This document shows positions 47,476 through 58,518 of a stretch of 64,000 bases of DNA, piece by piece; the stretch's first letter is position 1, and each line of letters starts with the position of its first letter. The notes below the pieces were generated by a model. The model ran no database searches, was not told the DNA's origin, and worked only from the letters and a program-made list of their open reading frames with translations. Source of the DNA: Phragmites australis (Eukaryota; Streptophyta; Magnoliopsida; Poales; Poaceae); the NCBI RefSeq assembly GCF_958298935.1, contig NC_084927.1, forward strand, positions 37,638,501-37,702,500, in the 5' to 3' direction. Both the position numbers and the translations under genes were made by a program.

Positions 47476-49085
47476 GTGCGGCAAACGAGTGGCTGTGGGG
47501 CGTGACACGTAGGAATGACCCATTGGGGCTTTCGCTGATGTGGCATCCTACGTGGTCCCATGATATTGATATTTACACTTTTCACCTGTGCCAAAGGCAG
47601 CGATAAAATCCTAACGGTTACAACAAACGTGGAAACTCTATACAAAATGGCATACAAAAACTAGACTTGGTTGTATGAAGTTCAGAAAAAGTGTAGTGTA
47701 GTCCCGAATAGGACTGTGTTCTACGAACTGCTTAGTTTATCGTCCCTGTCTTTGTTAATGACCATTAAGCAATGAACGAGAGAGAGTTTTACTACATTCT
47801 TCATGCAAAAAGAGAAGGACTCCATAGCTCGCTATTCAGTACAATTAGGTGAACCCAGGTAATCCATCAAAATTATATTCTACAGGGATTGAATCGCAGA
47901 GTTAGAAAACGAACAATGTGTGTATAAACATAGCAACATAACTGACCCCGTGCAAATTAAACTAATAATATATAAATTTATATCTAATATTAAACTACTC
48001 ATTGGTGACATCTAAGATTTTTAAGGGTTCCCGGGCATATCCGAAACACCCATAGCTCCACCAATCACGAGGAAGGTTTAGGTATCACTGGGAACGTACG
48101 GTAGTGAATTCAGAGGCATACATCAGATTGCATTGTTAGCCATATGCGCTAATCAGAACCGCATGGATGCTCCTTTTGAGTGGGCTCCAATATATGCATC
48201 ATTAGTATTGGTTCTGGGACAGATTCCCAACGATGACAGACAGGCCACAGTAATATATGCCTAAAACTTTGCAAGTTTATCTGTCTGAACTACTTGAGAA
48301 TTGAGGCCTTGCGAAAGAATTCCGTGTGAAATACCACATGGGGCTGCAGTGTGCTCTAGATTAAGAGTAGAATGATCAGCCATGAATGGAAGTAGCACGC
48401 ACAGATCGAGTATACATGTTGGGAACAGAGACGAGCCGATTGGAGTAGTTCAGCATAATATGAGATATACAGTGAGAGAGGATTTGAAGGCGAAGAGATC
48501 TAATCTAATAGTGAGAGGCGTCTGTAGAACATCTTTCTTCACAAGAAGCAGGTAGCCTTGATTTCTGACATGGCGTTCTCACCATCTCTAGCCAGGCAGG
48601 CCTGCATCCTAGCAACAGCGTGAAACGGAGGCCACCCCGTCCTCAGGCTGCTCGGATCTTCAGGCTTCTGCAATCCGTCTTTCGTCTTCAGGCAGAACTT
48701 GGATGTGTAATCTTAGCTCTCTTGCTTGTTGCTGTAACAGCTGCTTCGGAAGCAGGGCCTCTGGATTGAACACAAAGTATACTGAAGCTACATTGAACGG
48801 TCGGCACTTCCTGCCTGGCAGTTAAGCAGAGGTCAGGTCGCTTACTGATGAAACCGTGACCCCATCACGCATGAATGACCTGTCTTTGCAAAGGATGTAG
48901 AAGCCTCTCCATGTGAAGACTGAAGAAGCCAAAACACATCAAAACTAGGGTTAACAACTTTGTCTGCCTGTGAGCGCCGATGCAGCAAATCGACGCTACT
49001 GTTTCATGGGCTCAACCTAACAACCTAGACAAGTAGTGCTTCCCCCAGCAATGATCAGAAGCAGTGACCTTGATCCATTCTCCTT
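47476..49085. other. Intergenic DNA, no supported gene
   Basis: Distal POR promoter followed by sequence with no recognisable exon, repeat or RNA gene on either strand. Confidence 0.4.
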
Positions 49086-49429
49086 GAGGGCCGCTTAGGA
49101 ACACATGATTCGCAAAACACAAGAATAGGAAAAACACATGATAACAACACCCTAACACCTTAAATCCAATGGAATGGAAAAACACAAAAAAAGTACAAGA
49201 ATAACCGTTTGGATGTAACACAGGAAAAACAAATGAACTTTTCCATAAGTTTGGACCTTATGTTAGAAATCCTCCAAAATTCCTATGGAACAAGTCATTC
49301 CATAGGATTTTCATACGAATTTGACAAGCCAATTCCTTTGTTCCGAAGGACCCTTATAGGAAAAGTTACTAAGGATTGGACTCCTCTAAAATTCCTATGA
49401 AAATCCTACAATCCAAAGGGCCCCTGAAA
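49086..49429. mobile_element. Non-autonomous DNA transposon (hAT-type MITE)
   Basis: The right end, read inward, gives GGGGCCCTTTGGATTGTAGG followed by 'attttcataggaattttaga', a pattern common to grass MITEs. The left end (ggccgcttaggaacacatga) is a partial inverted counterpart. The inside is rich in 'cctatggaa/ttccatagg' inverted motifs and non-coding. The exact ends and target duplication are uncertain. Confidence 0.5.
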
Positions 49430-49806
49430 CGTTTACAAGCCGCCAGGAGTAGAACTAAGAGATCATCCACCCACTGACCCACCCATCAGTTCAACAAGGC
49501 AATGACTTACAAAGAGCTAATAGATGCAAATGAAAGAATTAGATACCTATGCCCCAATATAGTGACAAAAAAAATACTATAATGTATTCCATTACTGCCC
49601 AGCATAGGTAAATACAGCTGACGTTCTGACAGAGGGAAGGCTGGAGGTTCCTTCACAAAGAAAAATGCTGAAGGACCGAGTTTCTTGATTGCTTATTAAG
49701 GCACACTTACAGTTTACTTGATGTGGATTCTTTCTTCATATTGCTAGTGTCCCCCATCTTGTGCTCTACGCATAAATAAGGGAGATTCACTTTCCATTTG
49801 GAGTAA

Positions 49807-50341
49807 TCATCTATCACCAAACATAAGATTGTTTATTTGATCAATACTTATGTCTGAAATGGGTTCAATGGGACTGTCCGCTTCCATTGCAGGAGAAAAC
49901 GTCACACGCTCCCGACTATTTTCATCTGCAAATTAAAAATGGCAATAATATAAAGAACAAGAAGAGATTAACAATTGTGAAGAGTGAAGAGTATAATATA
50001 ATGGAACCAATGTCACAAACATCAAGGACTGAGCTATGCATGTATATATAGGAGGTGTGGATCAAAATTGAATGAGAATGTATTGTTCAATCAGCTGTGC
50101 AATGTCAACAAGCATTACGCTACTGGCGTCAATCTGTTGCATTGTTGGACAGAGGTACAAAATTTCATGTGTAGGGTTGATTATGAGCATGGGGAAGCTC
50201 AAGTGTAGAGAATTTTTTTTTATGGAAAATGTAATAACCAAGATCCAACAATGCGAACATAGGAAGGAGGAAGGGAATTCGGTCTCACAAAAAATGGTGT
50301 TGAAGGAAGTTGGGGGCGGGTGGCGAGGAAGTTGAAGCCCA
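49807..50341 (-). pseudogene. Duplicated PIG-P 3' segment with an intact second last exon
   Basis: This copy of PIG-P starts inside exon 2 (MGFNFLAT at about 50341) and loses one base in the following proline run, which shifts the frame, although a GT donor follows. Its copy of the last exon (49807-49925, 119 bp) keeps the acceptor, the length, the frame and the stop codon, reading DENSRERVTFSPAMEADSP and ending NLMFGDR. The segment has no start or first exon of its own. It could serve as an alternative last exon if the real PIG-P transcript reads past its own end. Confidence 0.75.
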
Positions 50342-50584
50342 TAAAAAAAACACTGCTATAATGTATTCCATTACTGCACAGCACAGGTAAATACATCTAA
50401 AGATCTAGACCGAGGGAAGGCTGGAGGTTCCTTCACAAAGAAAAATGCTGAAGAACCGAGTTCCTCAGCTGCTTATGAGGCGCACTTAAAGTTTCTAGAT
50501 GTGGATTCTTTCTTCATATTGCTACTGTCCCCCATCCTATGCTCTAAGCATAAACAAGGTAATCCCATTTTCTGTCTGGAGTAA

Positions 50585-52062
50585 TCATTTGTCACCAAAC
50601 ATAAGATTGTTGATTTGATCAGTACTAATGTCTGAAATGGGTTCGATGGGCCTCTCTTCTTCCATTGCAGGAGAAAATGTCATACACTCCTGACTATTTT
50701 CATCTGTGAACCAACATGGGCAATAATAATTACAACAAAAACAAATTAACGATAGCAAAGATTAAAGACCAAAATCTAATGGAACAAATGTCGCAAACAT
50801 CAAGGACTGAGCTACCCAAGTATATATAGGAGCTAAGGATAAAAAATGAATGAGAATGTATTGTTCATCAGGTGTCCATGTTTAGCACGCATTAAGCTCC
50901 TGGCGTCGATATGTAAATTCATGATGGCATGAACCTGCTTCATGTGACGGATAGAGGTTTACAAGCTCATGTGCCGGGTCGGGATAGCCTGCTGCATTCT
51001 ACTAAGATACCCGAGGGTGTTTTGCCTAGTCTAAGTGATAGTTTATTAGTTTGGGTTTCGTTGGTTGACACAACCAAGTATTTTGGGGAGGTATCAGATC
51101 TTGGTAGTGTCCTGATCAAACTATACTTTGAAGTGTTGTGAGACTGTGGTTCTCTTAATAAGAAAACCAGGGGACCTTTTTATCTAAAATCATGTTTCAG
51201 GGTTGATTACAAGCATTGTGGAAGCTTATGTGTAGAGAATGTCTTAAAAAAGGGAAGGACAACCAAGAACATGCAGAACAATACGAGCATACAAAGGAGG
51301 AAGCGAATTCGGTCCCACCGAAAATGGTATTGAAGGAGGTGGGGGGAGGAGTGGCGAGGAAGTTGAAGCCCATATAGATGACCATGGACAGCGCCACCAC
51401 CACAATCACAAACGATGGCACCGCCAATGCCCAATACCTGAACGAAAGTACAGCAACCAAGCAAGCCTTCAGTTAGCTAGCAAGTTACATTCATTCGACT
51501 TGATCTCACTTGACAACTACAAGTAGCAATCCTGCCAATGCATGCAGGTTTGATTTTATCTGAATTTTGGTCATCTAATGTCTATTCCAGTGCAGTAAAT
51601 AGTATATGATGATACAAAAGTAGCGCGTGAGCTAAAACCAAATAGAACGAAATGGTCATGGACAGACTGGAGCAGAGGAAGCAAGGCCGGGAGGGTAAGA
51701 ACTAAGAAGATAGAGAAGCAGTACTTGCTAGGGTAGTAGGTGATGCCAAGGGAGCGGAGCCATGGCTCGGGCGTGTAGTCCCAGGCGAGGTAGACGGCGG
51801 TGGAAATGACGGTGGTGATGGATCCGACGAAGCCGTACACCTCCGACGGCTTGGGGCCGTGGTCGCGGCGGCGAAGGAAGGAGACCTCGAGGAGGGATCC
51901 CAGTCGCGGTGGGGGCGGCGATTGCGGAGGAGGCTGACCGTCTGCCTTGGGCTGCGCACCACCAGCGACGGCGACGTCGTCGTCGGCGGCGGCGGCCACT
52001 CTGTCGTCTTCCTCTCCCCCTCGTCTTGGGCAACAGCGAAACGGGTGGTGCTTGCTCTTCAT
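50585..52062 (-). CDS. PIGP: GPI-GlcNAc transferase subunit P (PIG-P)
   Basis: Three minus-strand exons, 51725-52062, 51319-51437 and 50585-50703, join in frame to 191 aa. PIG-P is a small two-helix ER membrane subunit of the complex that adds GlcNAc to phosphatidylinositol, the first step of GPI-anchor synthesis. The family signature PKPSEVYGFVGSITTVIST starts helix 1, then AWDYTPEPWLRSLGITYYPS crosses the first splice junction into YWALAVPSFVIVVVALSMV (helix 2). The C-terminus after NTIF is a polar tail from the last exon (DENSQECMTFSPAMEEERP). The N-terminal 80 residues are Arg/Pro-rich and unconserved. The start is uncertain: the frame is open to 52119, but the upstream Mets lie within TGGGCC promoter-like motifs, so 52062 is preferred. 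Confidence 0.88.
50930..51190. mobile_element. Insertion of about 260 bp in unit B (PIG-P intron 2)
   Basis: When units A and B are compared, unit B carries this extra block, running from about 'atgaacctgcttcatgtgac' to 'ggacctttttatctaaaa'. It ends with 'cttaataagaaaaccagggg', which resembles a retroelement tail, but no ORF or clear target duplication identifies it. It arrived after the tandem duplication, or was lost from unit A. Confidence 0.5.
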
Positions 52063-52138
52063 GGGCCAAGGGGGAAAATGGGCCATCAGCAAGTCGAGAA
52101 CATGGGCCTTAAGATACATGCGCTCTCCACACGGAAAA

Positions 52139-52182
<44 letters not shown>

Positions 52183-52812
52183 AAACTAGTATATACTCTT
52201 TACTATAATATATCATATAAATAAACTGGATATACTTCTTTATCACTATAAGTATATTTATATAAATATACTCATTCTAAGATACTCTAATACAAATTAC
52301 ATGAAAAAATCGAAAAGAACTCCATCAATTTTAATAGGTTTTGATAATACTTTTATATTTATACATAAAATGTAATATAGTAAAGAAATATATAAAAAAA
52401 ATATACATACCACTTGAATGATCTTATATACTGACATGCTCTTCATGGGTCTTCATGGGCCAAGGGGGAAAATGGGCCATCAGCAAGTCGAGAACATGGG
52501 CCTTAAGATACATGCGTTCTCCACGCGGAAAAGAATATATATATATAGAAAAACTAGTATATACTCTCTACTATGATATATCATATAAATAAACTGGATA
52601 TACTTCTTTATCACTATGATATTTATATACTCATTATAAGATACTCTAATGTAAATTATATGAAAAAATTGAAAAGAACTCCATCAATATTAATAGGTTT
52701 TGATAATACTTTTATATTTATACATAAAACGTAATATAGTAAAAAAATATGTACAAATAAAAAAAATATACATACTACTTGGATGATCTTATATACTCAC
52801 ATGCTCTATGTA
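52052..52812. repeat. Tandem duplication of the PIG-P 5' end and promoter
   Basis: Two copies with an offset of about 394 bp (copy 1 about 52052-52440, copy 2 about 52441-52812) share 'tcttcatgggccaaggggga', three TGGGCC motifs, an AT microsatellite and a long AT-rich stretch. TGGGCC in copy 1 lies at 52062-52067, 52079-52084 and 52103-52108, read as GGCCCA on the gene strand. These are site II-type elements common in housekeeping promoters. Confidence 0.85.
52141..52178. repeat. (AT)19 microsatellite
   Basis: An uninterrupted AT run of 38 bp sits in copy 1 of the PIG-P promoter duplication. The matching run in copy 2 (about 52534-52546) is only 6-7 units, so the array has expanded or contracted since the duplication. 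Confidence 0.95.
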
Positions 52813-52924
52813 CGTACCATTTATCACATTAGACTCCTATGTTACAAGATACGTATGTGAGAGTATATACTCCCGGAAGTATCAAATATGTCCCTTTAAA
52901 AAAATTGTATAGGTAGGCTATCGT

Positions 52925-53123
52925 TGCTCGTTCAATGGGTGAGAACAAGATCTCACCCGTTGAACGGGCGGGAATTTATGAACTTCGGCGTTTAGTGTAT
53001 TAAATAATCAGAGAAATGAACATCTCACCCGTTTAGTGACCGAAAACTTGGTCTTGCCTGCTGGAACATCTCACTCGTTCAGTGAGAGAGAACATGCTCT
53101 CGCCCGCTGAACGGGTGAGACAA
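52925..53123. repeat. Subterminal hairpin array, left end of MULE
   Basis: Four related palindromes follow each other: 'ctcacccgttgaacgggcgg', 'ctcacccgtttagtgaccga', 'ctcactcgttcagtgagaga' and 'ctcgcccgctgaacgggtga'. Each can form a stem of 7-8 bp with a loop of about 5 bases. The right end of the element (58302-58412) carries three more, the best of them 'ctcgcccgttcagcgggcga'. Confidence 0.75.
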
Positions 53124-53591
53124 AATTCTTTATTAATATACAACAGCATAGGCATATGTATAATTATTTTTTCTAATATAACCTTTGTATATGAAAATTT
53201 AAAAAAATATTGTATATTCATTCAACGAAAAATACAAGTTTCATAAAATCACATATATGTACACCATAGTAGTTGTGAAGCACAATGATTATATAACTCA
53301 GCACATAGGTTACATGTGCTAATAAATATTACATGGGACATGAGGTTTATCGTCGCTGCACGAATGGATCCTAACAATAAAAAATGACGGCAACAAACGT
53401 TGGCATATATGGTACGTGTAAAGACTAACCTAATAGCATATCACTGCTAAACCTAAAATGTCTTAGGGAATAAAAATAGATCGGATTACAATAGATACTC
53501 TCTACTAGGTGTATATATGATATTTGCCTTTTCACATGGCATCAGGGCCCATCACCTTAGCGTGATGGGATCTCTCTCACTTCTTTTCCCT

Positions 53592-53775
53592 CTATGATTC
53601 TCGTGCTTCAGCTGCAGCACGCTCCTCCGTTGCCTTCCTCATGCGCTCCTCCTCCCAACGCTTCAGCCGTAGTTCCTCCTGTTGTTGCTCGTACTCCCGG
53701 TGTTCGTATGCTTCCCTCCTCCACCGCATGCTCATGTCGACCCACCGCTTCTGATGCTTATTTTACTACATGTCG
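53592..53775 (-). pseudogene. Charged helical fragment inside the MULE
   Basis: On the minus strand the frame encodes KRWVDMSMRWRREAYEHREY followed by a Glu/Gln/Arg-rich helix ending RAAAEARES and a stop. It looks like a coiled-coil C-terminus and has no start of its own. Such tails occur in proteins carried by grass MULEs, so it is taken as part of the element. No function is assigned. Confidence 0.35.
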
Positions 53776-54977
53776 AGTCATTTCATAAAATCACAGATAG
53801 GTGGAGGAGACTGAACAAACAAAAAAAGATGGGAGATTAGTAAGACAGTGCATGAAGTCGTATGAAAAATATCACATGAGTGATCTATATCGCTATACCA
53901 GTAGGTACTTGTATGGTCCATATCGAGGAGGGTCGTATTGGTAGTTGACATATATGAAGAGGCTATGGGTGTAGGAGATGTCCTGGGACTCACGAAGCCT
54001 ACAAGGATCACCACAGAACCATATCGGTAGTTCGACCCCCTAAGGGATAGAAATCCCTCAATGTTTTTTGGGTAGGTTTGGTGGTGTTGAGGAAGACATT
54101 GTAGTTGAGAGAGCCAAAGAAGTAGTGATCTATACATGATTGAGGGTGAGGTTATTTATGGTGGCTAGGAGCTGGTGCATGGATTGAGTGCATGGGCATA
54201 GCTGCGAGCTAGAGTATGGGATTCCCTGTGAAGGCTAGAAGAGTTGTGACATTGATGTTTGGCAGAGATAACCTATGAAAGTTGTTACTTAGTGTGGTCA
54301 TTTCATTCTGCAAAAGTTTAGAAAAGAGTTATTGTTGCCTCTCGTGGAAATGTGGTTCAACTAGTGCAAACCATTGAGTTTGTTACCGCCAATGTATTTC
54401 ACCTAAGGCATTCGTGTGTCGTATGCTACGTGTATCGTACTATTGTTGTTGCAGTTTATGAGAGTATTGTCAATTCAGTATGACTAGAAGCAACATACCA
54501 TGATGTACTGTCTTAGCCTTACGTAGTATTTTATTGTACCATGTTATTTGTAATTAAATAAATTGTACCATGTCATATAACATTGTATTATGTTTGCACG
54601 CGTGTTAGTGGTAAGGTTTATAATGCGAATGGTTTTGATGTGGAAAGTTGCAAGCCAACGATTAATTGCCTGACAGGATGACACTACTACTCTGACCATT
54701 GCCTCTGGCATGCTTTCACCTACATGATGACGCTGGTTTTCACCTTAACATAGAGTAGGTTTCAGAAACTATACAGTTATCAGGGGTACCCCTAATAGGT
54801 TGGTGTAGTCTAGCGAATAGACTTTTCGATACTACCCTTAATAGGTTGGTGCAGTCTAGGCAATAGGCTTTTCAGTGATGCCACATATATCCACTACCGT
54901 CGGGACTTCATGTATATAAACAATATTCAATCGATTCTCTACTAACACATCTCCTGATCTTGAATTGAATAGAGATA

Positions 54978-55530
54978 ATGGCGTATCCTCATCCTCCCGA
55001 TGGTCCCATCGATGCAGCGCCTCCACATCCTCATTTAGACGTATGTGGTACAGATTACTATGGAAACCACAATACTCTTCCTTGCTTGTTTTGGCCGCCA
55101 TGTCGGCATGGATTTTACGTTGTAGTCCAAGTTTATGAGCATTTCAGTGATGCAGGTCGTCGATTCTTCCATGTCCATATTTCAGAGTACGAATAAACAA
55201 TAGTCACTTTCTTTCATATTATCTCCACACCATTTACTTATCTCATCTATCACTTTTTCTAAACGGATGATTGTGGGTTCCAGTACTAAATTGACCCCCG
55301 GATAGAACCACATATTCAAGAATACATCCGTCACCTTCACGTCGTCATTGAGGAACTACATGAACAATTGTGCCAAGTGAAAGCCAAAAATGTCAGAATA
55401 TGCTATATCCCGCCTCGTATGGCGGGTCGGAGGAACAACTGTGAGAAATATCGATGTGTTCTAGCTGTCGACAATGGATTTGATTTCATATTTGACTTGT
55501 ACTATTTTTCTTTCCCTAAGGCATGTTAGG
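54978..55530 (+). pseudogene. GRF zinc-finger-type protein relic in MULE
   Basis: The plus-strand frame starts MAYPHPPDGPIDAAPPHPHL and includes CRHGFYVVVQVYEH with GRRFFHVH. After an interruption, a second stretch has DDCGFQY, a stop, then IDPRIEPHIQEYIRHLHVVI and a helical tail. The order C...GRRF...CGF-x-x-ID is that of GRF zinc fingers. The interruption (55198-55262) may be an intron or decay, and an in-frame stop (QY*IDP) points to decay. It faces the transposase. Confidence 0.45.
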
Positions 55531-56038
55531 TGAAACATCGGTACACCACTAGGGGTATCGTACATGCCATCGTTCATTCGATCGATATGTTTATTATGAT
55601 TGTTATGGAATGGTGGTTGTACGAGTCATTGGTCCGAATAGAATCACAAAACAAAAATACGGTACATGAAAGCTATTATGGCAGTAACAATAATATAGTA
55701 GCATGCTCAGGCCATCCACCTGGTTAGCTGAGTACGTCAGGTGGTCTGGTGGAATGATCAGCCGCTCAGGACATCCAGCGGGTGGTGGAGTGGCGTACTC
55801 GTCTCGGAAGGCTGTGTCCCTGGAGTGGTGTGCTAGGTAGTTACGACACACCAAGCTTGTCGCTCTATCTGAAGATGAATTCGTACCCAGGGACCTGAGT
55901 AACGTCACTGCTAAGCAACTCCATGTAGCTACCATAAGCCTCTATGTACTCAAGAGGTACTGGTTTGTCCTTTGGTTCACTCATGAGCCTCCCTGCACGC
56001 TCATGTGTTTACTTCTTCGTCAGCTCATCTAGTATCTT

Positions 56039-57558
56039 TCAAAGAGCACCAAACTTCTGTTGCTGGTTCTGACCGCACAGCCTCTTGAACATGTTCACAA
56101 GGTTTTTGTTCTTAAATTGATGGAAGAAGTTTGCACTCAAATACCTCATGCACCACCTACTCTGCAGATCTAGCCACACAGGTCCAATCAAGCCATCGTA
56201 TGTTCCATTTTGTAGATCCTTACTTGTCGCGAGCATCCCAGCATACCAGTCATGTATGAGGCACACGTTCGACCGAGAACCAATAATTATAATCCTCACA
56301 TGATATAAGAACCAATATCATCTATTGGTGTTCTCACTCTCCACAAATACAAAGGCCAACAGTACAACTTGGTTGTTCCCATCAACCCCAATAGCAATCA
56401 GGATCTATCCCGTGTACTTGCTGCTAAGAAAAGTGTCATCGATGCACAGGATAAGCCGACAATGCTTGAAAGCTTTGGTATATGCTCCTAATGCGAAGAA
56501 AGATCGCTTCAGGACGTACTTACCAGATTTGGACAATAATGAGTATTTATTAATGTTGTAATATATCCCTGGATTCCTTCGAGCAATGGTCTGCAGCAAA
56601 TATGGTAGATTGTCATATGATGCTTCGTAGGTCCCGAATCTCATCTCAATTGCCTTCCTCTTCGCCCTCCATGTCTTATTGTAGCTTATAGTGTATTTGT
56701 ACTCTTCCTCAATTTGCCTGATTATGGACCCTAGTTCGTAGTTCATGTTATTCATAATCTGAGCATAGATCACATTGGCGACAAAGGCTGAGGTAATGTT
56801 TATGTGGCTGGGCTTAAGTTTGTCCATCATATAAGTGTGATCGATCACAATCAACACCTCCCAATAATCAACCCACTTCTCCTTGAAACCGTGCACCCGC
56901 CATGGACAATTCACCTTCACGCACTTCACATCATATTCCTTCTTGCTTAACTTCACAACATAAAACTGTCGTCGAAGCGATGTCGTCCATTGAGTCACTG
57001 CATCCTTCATAGTTTGATTAGTATGATACCTAGCATCCTAGGTCATCTCATTTTTCATATACTCTCAGGCCACCTAATTCCCCTCATTCACTAGAAGATT
57101 GTTGAAGTTCGTACTATTCCCATCCGCAGGAATATGAGCATCATCCTCATCATGTGAGATGTCATACTCAGGGGATTCGTCAGCCTGAAGATCATCCCGC
57201 TTCATCTGTTCAATTAGAGAAGGGATTTGTTCCCCCTTGTCTGCATCACCGATAGATTCAGTTAGATACTCCGATGAATATGCACCATCTGGATCGACAT
57301 CATCCTCATGCTCTTCCTCATCACCCACCTCCTCCGTGTACCCCCATCCTGCATCTCTCCCACTGCCTTCTTATTCTTCCATTGCACAAGCAATATAGGA
57401 GGCAAACCTCTGTGCACAATATCCTGCATGTACCTTTTCCACATTGAATCTTCCCAGAGAAGGTACACCTCTCGGTACACACCATCTCTCACTCGGTTGC
57501 CCACAATGTTAACAGTTATCTCGTGAACCTTGGGGTCTATTTTGAAACCCCGCATCAA
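56039..57558 (-). pseudogene. MuDR-type transposase relic
   Basis: The minus strand first shows an acidic region (57074-57558). Then follows the DNA-binding and MULE transposase part (56405-57010): CVKVNCPWRVHGFKEKW, PSHINITSAFVANVIY, ARRNPGIYYNINKY and CRLILCIDDTFLSSKYTG. The frame continues as ILIAIGVDGNNQVVLLAFVF and VESENTNR after two in-frame stops, which replace a Gln and a Trp. It ends with NVCLIHDWYAGML, where the second catalytic Asp sits. The third catalytic residue (Glu) was not found. The stops make this copy inactive. Confidence 0.7.
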
Positions 57559-58518
57559 CCGAGCGTAAAGTGTCCGACACTTTTGTGCATAGTACTAGAG
57601 ATACCCTTATCCATTTGGTGAAATACGAACAGTACTACCCCTTCCGGACCATATAGTATTTCACTGTATCTATAAAAAATCCTAAACTACTACATATCCA
57701 ACATATCTGGCAACGATCAACAAAAATACTAACATTATTATGATAGAACAGAAATAATTATGTAACACTACATCTACAATGAAAAATTGATTACAAACAT
57801 AGCATATAATCTATACTGCAACAAAATATTTTCAGATCGCTACATCAAACACCTCTAAATCATACATCTATTGAACCAGTTATGACTACACTATATCCAA
57901 ATCATATATCTATTACCTAACATATGTCTAAATACTACATCTAATTGCTAAAAAATACATATAAAAAGGATCTAATAACTAAAATATATCTAACCCTAAT
58001 TCTAAAACTAAATCTACATTCTAACATACTGTTTAGTGGCTATCCTACCAGGTTTGTAAAAAAATTCTAGATCTAGCATCTGACCTATGTCAAAACCTAG
58101 TATTAGTGGTTATCCTATCGGGTTTGTAAAAAAAAAACAGAGAAAAAATCATACATCTTTCCTCCTGTAGGGCTTCGCTGCACAATTACCCTCTCCCCCT
58201 CCCCTCCCCTCATCTCCTCTCCTCTCCTCTCCTCTTGGTTGTGTTGGTATGAAATGAGTGGTTGACGTCGGCAGGGTTGGCATGATCAGATTAAATACCC
58301 ACAATATCTCGCCCATTCAGCAGGCGAGACCTTTTGGGTGGGTTTGCAACCACGGAGATCTCGCCCGTTCAGCGGGCGAGACCTAGTTCTTGCTCACTGA
58401 ACGGGCGAGATGTTCATCTCTCCAATTATTTAATACACTGAGCGCTGAAACATTTCTCGCATTGATAAACGAGTGGCAATAGCCTACACATACAATTTTT
58501 TCAAACGGACATGTATTC

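Larger units (their letters stand above)
49555..51376. repeat. Tandem duplication of the PIG-P 3' part (two units)
   Basis: Unit A (about 49555-50341) and unit B (about 50342-51376) match along their length with an offset of about 780 bp, for example 'ggaaggctggaggttccttc' at 49635 and 50415, and 'aacatcaaggactgagct' in both. Unit B belongs to the working PIG-P gene and contains an extra insertion of about 0.26 kb. The breakpoint falls inside coding exon 2, at the MGFNF codons. Confidence 0.85.
52884..58518. mobile_element. Mutator-like element (MULE) with long hairpin-rich terminal inverted repeats
   Basis: The left terminal repeat (about 52884-53123) and the right one (about 58302-58518) are inverted matches. 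Both contain a version of 'aaaaaaattgtat', then 'gtaggctat', then 'gtgtattaaataat', then 'atgaacatctc', followed by several copies of a short palindrome of the type CTCGCCCG-TTCAG-CGGGCGAG. Between them lie a minus-strand MuDR-type transposase relic and a plus-strand GRF zinc-finger relic, which converge as mudrA and mudrB do. Exact ends and a 9-bp target duplication were not fixed. Positions 53130-53590, 53780-54977 and 57560-58300 hold nothing recognisable apart from a CT-rich run near 58190-58236. Confidence 0.75.

Noticed and set aside
52063..52119. Longer PIG-P start (MYLKAHVLD...)
   Set aside because: This stretch is part of the duplicated promoter block and its Met codons fall around TGGGCC motifs; kept only as an alternative.
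52929..53103. CRISPR-like spaced palindromic repeats
   Set aside because: The hairpins are diverged, irregularly spaced and mirrored at the other end of a MULE in a plant genome, so they belong to transposon termini.
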